Positions 58,839 through 64,000 of a DNA stretch of 64,000 nt are shown here, piece after piece. Source of the DNA: Fremontodendron californicum (taxonomy: Eukaryota; Streptophyta; Magnoliopsida; Malvales; Malvaceae); assembly GCA_030761205.1 (NCBI GenBank), contig JAULJL010000010.1:2919001-2983000 (forward strand), written 5' to 3'. Each line of letters opens with the position of its first letter. Position 1 is the first letter of the stretch. The notes below the pieces were generated by a model, which saw nothing but the letters and a program-made list of their open reading frames with translations, was not told where the DNA came from and did no database searches. The position numbers were made by a program, and so were the translations under genes.

Positions 58839-61800
58839 TAATTCTTTTTTCTTCCTCAAAGCCGCTTTGCAAAGTGTGGAAAAAACCCGAAAAAAAAGTG
58901 ATTTAGCTTTCACATCTGGGTTTTATTTATATTTGTTAAGAAGTACAATTGGTTTCTCTGACGATTTTTGAAGAGAGTTGACAAGAATGGTTCATAAGGA
59001 CCGCAGATGACGATTTTTTTGGGATAAGCTTATTGGGTTTTTCTACACTATACGTCGGACGTAGAGTTACTGTTTTAAGATCAGACGGTTGAGAGGGGTT
59101 TTGGCATGATCATGGACATGGTTATGTGCTTATACCGACTTTTTCATTAATGGAATGAATTAAACTGTTTCTAAATCGGACAAGACATCGATAGGTCCGG
59201 TTCCCTGACTCTGCTTGTAAGGGTAAGTTTACTGTACTGTTGGGCCCACATAAAATGGGCATTTTCTGAATGAAACTGATTACACGGCATATTTGGACAT
59301 CAATGATTATAAAAAAAAATAATTATACGATATAAAAAATAATATAAATATAAAATGAATATATAAATATTTTAAAATTTATATAATATAAAATATTAAA
59401 ATATTAAATTTTATATAAAAATAAAATATAATTATAATACGATAAAATATATAAACACTGTGACGATAACTGACAATGAGATCCAATCTTTATTGCAAGT
59501 GGTGGCCGTGGAAGAAAAGAAAGTCCCATTCTCACTTTTTTTTTTTTCTTTTCTTTATTTTTTCCTTTCTTTTTCTCGATGAGTTGTCATCAAAGTTAAT
59601 TTCGTATAATTATAAAGATTTTCTTTTTGTTAAAAAAACTTGTTCTAAAAATCATAAGTAAAATTTTATCCAATCATTCAAGAAAACAGGAATAGAGTAT
59701 ACAAAGTACTACTATAGTAGTATGATTATTGATGTGTTTTATTTACTAAAATTTTACATAATTATTCAATCATAATAAAAAATTACATAAGGATCTGTAA
59801 GTTATAAATGTGATTTTTATAATTTTTTTAATAAATCTCATATTATTTTAAATTATGATTGATTAATTATAATGTGATTATTGTAAGTGATATGTTCGGT
59901 TTCCATATGTTATCTTTTAATTTTTTAATACAAAAAAAATACTATTTAAACTCTAACTCTCTAAGCAAAAAATGCATGTATTTAGTATTTACTATTACAT
60001 CATCACTGCCTTATGATTTTGTTTTATAAACTCGTTTTAAAGATTATTGGATGTCGATATTGTAAAAAAGTTCTCAAGAGACACCTAAATTCAATTGTTA
60101 AAATCTGAAAATTCTAATTTTGAGATCTTGAATTTATTTATTTTCCCATCAAGAAAATTATGCACTTCTATATTTACGATTGCCATAAATTTTCAAAATT
60201 TAACTTTAGAAAATGTAAAAGAGGTAAAAAAATTTGTTCGAGTGAAAATTCAAAAAAAAAATTGTATCAATATAATAATAAATTTTGTTAACGAGTGTCT
60301 AAATTTGTCAAAAGGTCAGACTATTTCTTCGACCCGACCCAATTCGTGTTGAGCTTTGGACAAATAATTTCAAGTTCGAGCCCGACCCATTTGAGATATA
60401 AAAATATTAATAAAATTTATTTTATTTAATTGTAATTTTAAAATAATATTTTAATTTAATTTAATTTAATTTTAAAATATTATTATTTATTATTTTATTA
60501 AAGTTTCATTATTTTAATATTAAAAAAAAAATAAGCTTTAAAGGCAACGAGCCTAACCAATCCTTAGGCAAGGATTTTAGAAAGCTAGCCGAGCTTAGCT
60601 CGCCACGGCTCATAGATAAGTCTACGAGTATCTTAAAAATACTTTTTACTACACTCTTTAAAATTAATTAAAATATTTTTATAATAACATATTTGTATTA
60701 AATGCAATAATTAACGGTTAATATTATTAATTTTAATGCATTAAAAAAATAAAATATTTAATATAATAATTTTAAAAAATCCCATTAAAATAATGTCTAA
60801 GTTCATAATCTGCCATTGCCACAGTGCGCATTGGTAGGTGAGTTGTTAGTGTGTCATATCGCTAAATTTTATGTACCTACCACTATATATTATATTGTCA
60901 AAATAATTAAACATTAAGCTACATACCATTTAATTAATTTTTTTATTAAATAAATAAAAGATTTTTCAATAGAAGAATCATCTGGATGATTAGTTAGTTT
61001 CATATATAATGAGCATCTTGTAACCAAAAGAAGAAATATATGAGCAATCTTTTTTTTTTTTTTTTCTAGGAAATGAGCAAAATCTTTTATTTAATTAAGA
61101 GTTGAAGGTTGCAATCTCTCTCTCATGTGTTTTAGATATTTTTTAAAGAGTACCATTAGACGCCCGCTTAAGTTTTACTCGATAGAAAGGATTAAAAAAA
61201 TTTATGAATTTAAGGATTAAATTATAAAGTATGAAAGTCTATATAAATCTTAACATTAACAAATTCTACCTGGATGTGGAGAGAAAAATAAGGAGATTTA
61301 TTAAAAATAATTATCAACTTTTAAATTAATAAAAAAAGTATTTACAATTTTGTACTTAACTATTTTATACAATGAACTAAAAAATACATATTCTAATATA
61401 TAGTGTGCTTATTAATACATTCAAAATAAATAAAAATTTAATCATTATCTCCTTATTTCTTCATCATTAATTACAACCAAAAAAAAAAAAAAAAAAAGAA
61501 ATTTTGAAGACAGACCACACATGAGTCATTTTCTTTGTAAGTTAATGCTATAATTAATGGCAAAAAAAAGGATGAGATCAAGATTTTTAATTTCATTTTA
61601 GTAAATTTTTTTTGTTCCGTATGTATCAATTTTGATAAAACTCGATACATTAATTGAAGATTTTTTTGTACCCACCCTTATATCGGTTAATATTCGATCA
61701 ATTTAAAGTCATTTTAATGTATTTTAGCTAATCATATGTTCCATTGGCACATAAATTTCAATTTAAAAGTTTACTTTTAAAATGTTCTTTTTGGACGTCG

Positions 61801-64000
61801 GATTTTTATTTTTTTTAAAGTTGACTACTTTTTTTGGTCAAAAAAGTTTATTAATCTACTTCTTAAAGGAACAAAAAACTTTCTTAAATTTTCTCCTGTT
61901 GCAAACTTTAGATATGAGAATTCATGTATATGTTTAGTATATTTTTATTAATTGTATAAATATAAATATAATATAAAATTTTAAATATGAATACGACACG
62001 TGTATTATACGTGTCATATTAATTATGTTAATCGTATTTAAACGTGTAATGTCGTGTTTATTATATTATTTTTATATTTATTAAACGTGTCATGTTCGTG
62101 ACGTATCATTATATCATATCTAAAATGATTTTATCCAATAAACTTATAGGGTTTTTTTTCTTCTTTTTATGGAATTGTTGCTTTATGTTTTTACACATTA
62201 CTTAGAGCAAAACAGACATGAAGTTCCTTAGGTACTTTTCCTAAGGTTCTTCTAATAAAATTTTGACACTTCCTAAAAAAAATAAAACATTAACTTCATA
62301 ATTAATTTTTCTCTCCTTCATTAAAAAAAAATTTGGATGAGATTATAATTAATTAATTTATTTTTTGATATATTAATAAGTATATTATATATTATGTATA
62401 TGTTTTACTTATTGTATAGAACCAGTCAGGACAAGTTGTTTTTCTTTTTTATTAATTTTGAAAGTTGACATTTATTTTTTGATAATTATTTTTTATGATA
62501 GTAAACAGTAATTAGTTTTATTCTATTAACCCATATTATAGTTTTCCTTTCTTTTCTTGTGTTATGCGGCTTGAATTTTGCATGACATGTACATTAACAC
62601 GTTAGGCATTATAAATCTGACGGGGCAAAGAGCATTTTTCTTTTTCTTATAATCTCAAATATTTACCAAATTCAAGAAGATTTTAAGTTCGATCCATGTG
62701 TGAAAATTCTTAAACTTTATTTGGTATATAAATATATATTAACTTGATGTTGATTAATTTATACTCATATAAAATTAATTAGTTTTACACGTTTTTATAA
62801 TTTTGTGTATGATTCATATTTTAATTAACTGACTGTTAAATTTAACAATATAATCGTACTTATCGTTTACGTAAAGTTTTGCATCGATTCGATATCTATA
62901 TAATGTCGATTGAGAATACTATATTTTATATATATTTAACGGTTAAAAATTTTCTACATTAACTAATAGTTAGATATTTTTTATTTACTCAAAATTTGAC
63001 GTACATGATCTATATGAATAAAACATAAAATATGAAGATCAAATTAAACAAATATAAATCATATAAAAAATTATAAAAATATGTAAAATTAAATTAATTT
63101 TATGTTATTATTTGTTGCTTTTAGAAGTAAATTAGGTGAAAGACAAAATTTTAGCAGTTTTTTTACCTTTAATAAGTAAAAAAAAAAAGGAATTTTTTCC
63201 CAATTATTTTGTAAAGGTATAAGGGAATTATTACTTCTCATTTTTTGATATCAAAAACTAGTCAAATAAGAAATACCAAAAAAATAAAAAAAGTCAAATA
63301 AGCATCTAGTATATCTTTTGTCTAGGGATGATAAATCCATGTCTGTACTCCATTAATTAAAATAATTTGATTCGAGTTCTTTTTCCTAAAAAATTAAACA
63401 TTTATAAATGAAAAAGAAACTTCCCAAATGAGACACAATATATAAACCTATAATAAAGAGAACAACTAGGTGATAGTACTACTCTAATATGTTTAACAAG
63501 TACTAGAGGTTAAATTAAGAAATATATAACCACAAGATGATATAGTACTATATCTATCTTCTGAACAAAAAAAAAATATATATCTATTAATCTTTCGAAT
63601 TATTCGTTCAAATTTAAATGTTTGCTTGAAATTTGAAAAGATTTAGATAAAAATATTAAAATTTAAAAACAAGTTTGAATAAAAAGTGAGATCCTTTTTA
63701 AAAATTAGTCGGACCTTTGACATAATTTTTTTTTTGTTCAAGCATGACTCGACTTGGCTCGATTCGTTATATTATTATTAATGTAAGTTTTTAAAACAGA
63801 TCGATGATTTTATGAAAAATTCTGACAGGTCTTTACAGGCTTGGATAGTATTTTGCATATACAAATTAGGTTTGGACATAAAATTTTGCCTGTATTTTAA
63901 ATCAAGCCGGACTTGAACAATCATAAAATCCGTTAATATCTTACATGTATTCAATTCAAACCTGACTCGAAACAAGTCTATATAATACTAATGATATTTT
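58839..64000. other. KAI2 upstream region and AT-rich gene-free tail
   Basis: Apart from the KAI2 5' flank, no gene is recognised. Decayed repeats: about 59300-59460 and 61930-62115 resemble the ACACGACAC-type MITE; about 60300-60610 and 63590-63960 have GACCCGACCC, GCTCGACCC-like and TTGGACAAA blocks of the hAT-like element at 53 kb. Short open frames (59476, 60095, 63778) are A/T-driven and not convincing. Confidence 0.45.
58924..58931 (-). promoter_or_regulatory. Probable TATA box of KAI2
   Basis: TATAAATA on the minus strand. A transcript start 25-35 bases downstream falls at about 58890-58900, inside the 5' extended frame and downstream of its ATG at 58913, so the first usable ATG would be at 58838. 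Confidence 0.6.

Overview
The window is nuclear DNA from a flowering plant, most likely a eudicot and probably a rosid. The genes have short GT-AG introns in a very AT-rich background. The proteins are plant-specific types: a KAI2 receptor, a lysine-rich arabinogalactan protein, a GASA/snakin peptide and a PUB4-type U-box ligase. The intergenic DNA is full of small decayed transposons. I cannot name the genus. No prokaryotic features, CRISPR arrays, rRNA or convincing tRNA genes were seen.

Layout, left to right: (1) 0.17-1.0 kb, a small membrane RING-finger gene (+). (2) 1-8.3 kb, a gene-poor stretch with a 185 bp Mutator-type MITE, a decayed hAT-like element and a 0.4 kb tandem duplication. 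(3) 8.5-11.7 kb, an NRAMP3/4-type metal transporter (+). (4) 13.3-18.4 kb, a membrane-anchored A1 aspartic protease with 12 exons (+). (5) 20-25.6 kb, PUB4-like U-box/ARM E3 ligase with introns in its 5' UTR (+). (6) 25.6-30.8 kb, repeat-rich spacer. (7) 31.4-34.8 kb, an uncharacterised plant gene encoding a basic, probably nuclear protein (+). (8) 35.3-35.9 kb, a GASA/snakin peptide gene (-). (9) 36.6-39.5 kb, a young 5'-truncated LINE with target-site duplication and poly-A. (10) 40.6-46.8 kb, an LRR plus WD40 gene (-) whose introns hold four MITEs. (11) 47-50 kb, spacer with an LTR-retrotransposon remnant. (12) 50.4-51.5 kb, a lysine-rich AGP gene (-). (13) 51.5-57.9 kb, spacer with a hAT-like element and a fold-back element. 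(14) 57.9-58.8 kb, KAI2 (-). (15) 58.9-64 kb, AT-rich spacer without recognisable genes.

The genes do not form one pathway. Their order is informative: NRAMP3, PUB4 and the lysine-rich AGP17 are neighbours on Arabidopsis chromosome 2 (At2g23150, At2g23140, At2g23130), while AGP18 and KAI2 are near neighbours on chromosome 4 (At4g37450, At4g37470). This window carries members of both sets in one interval, as expected for the unfractionated ancestral segment. Three of the nine gene models belong to ubiquitin-ligase-related families (RING, U-box, and a WD40 protein with a WDxR motif).

I found no clear previously undescribed system. The observations most worth following are the MITE load in the introns of the LRR-WD40 gene, one MITE family with all four copies inside introns, the unannotated nuclear protein gene, and several well-preserved transposon insertion footprints.
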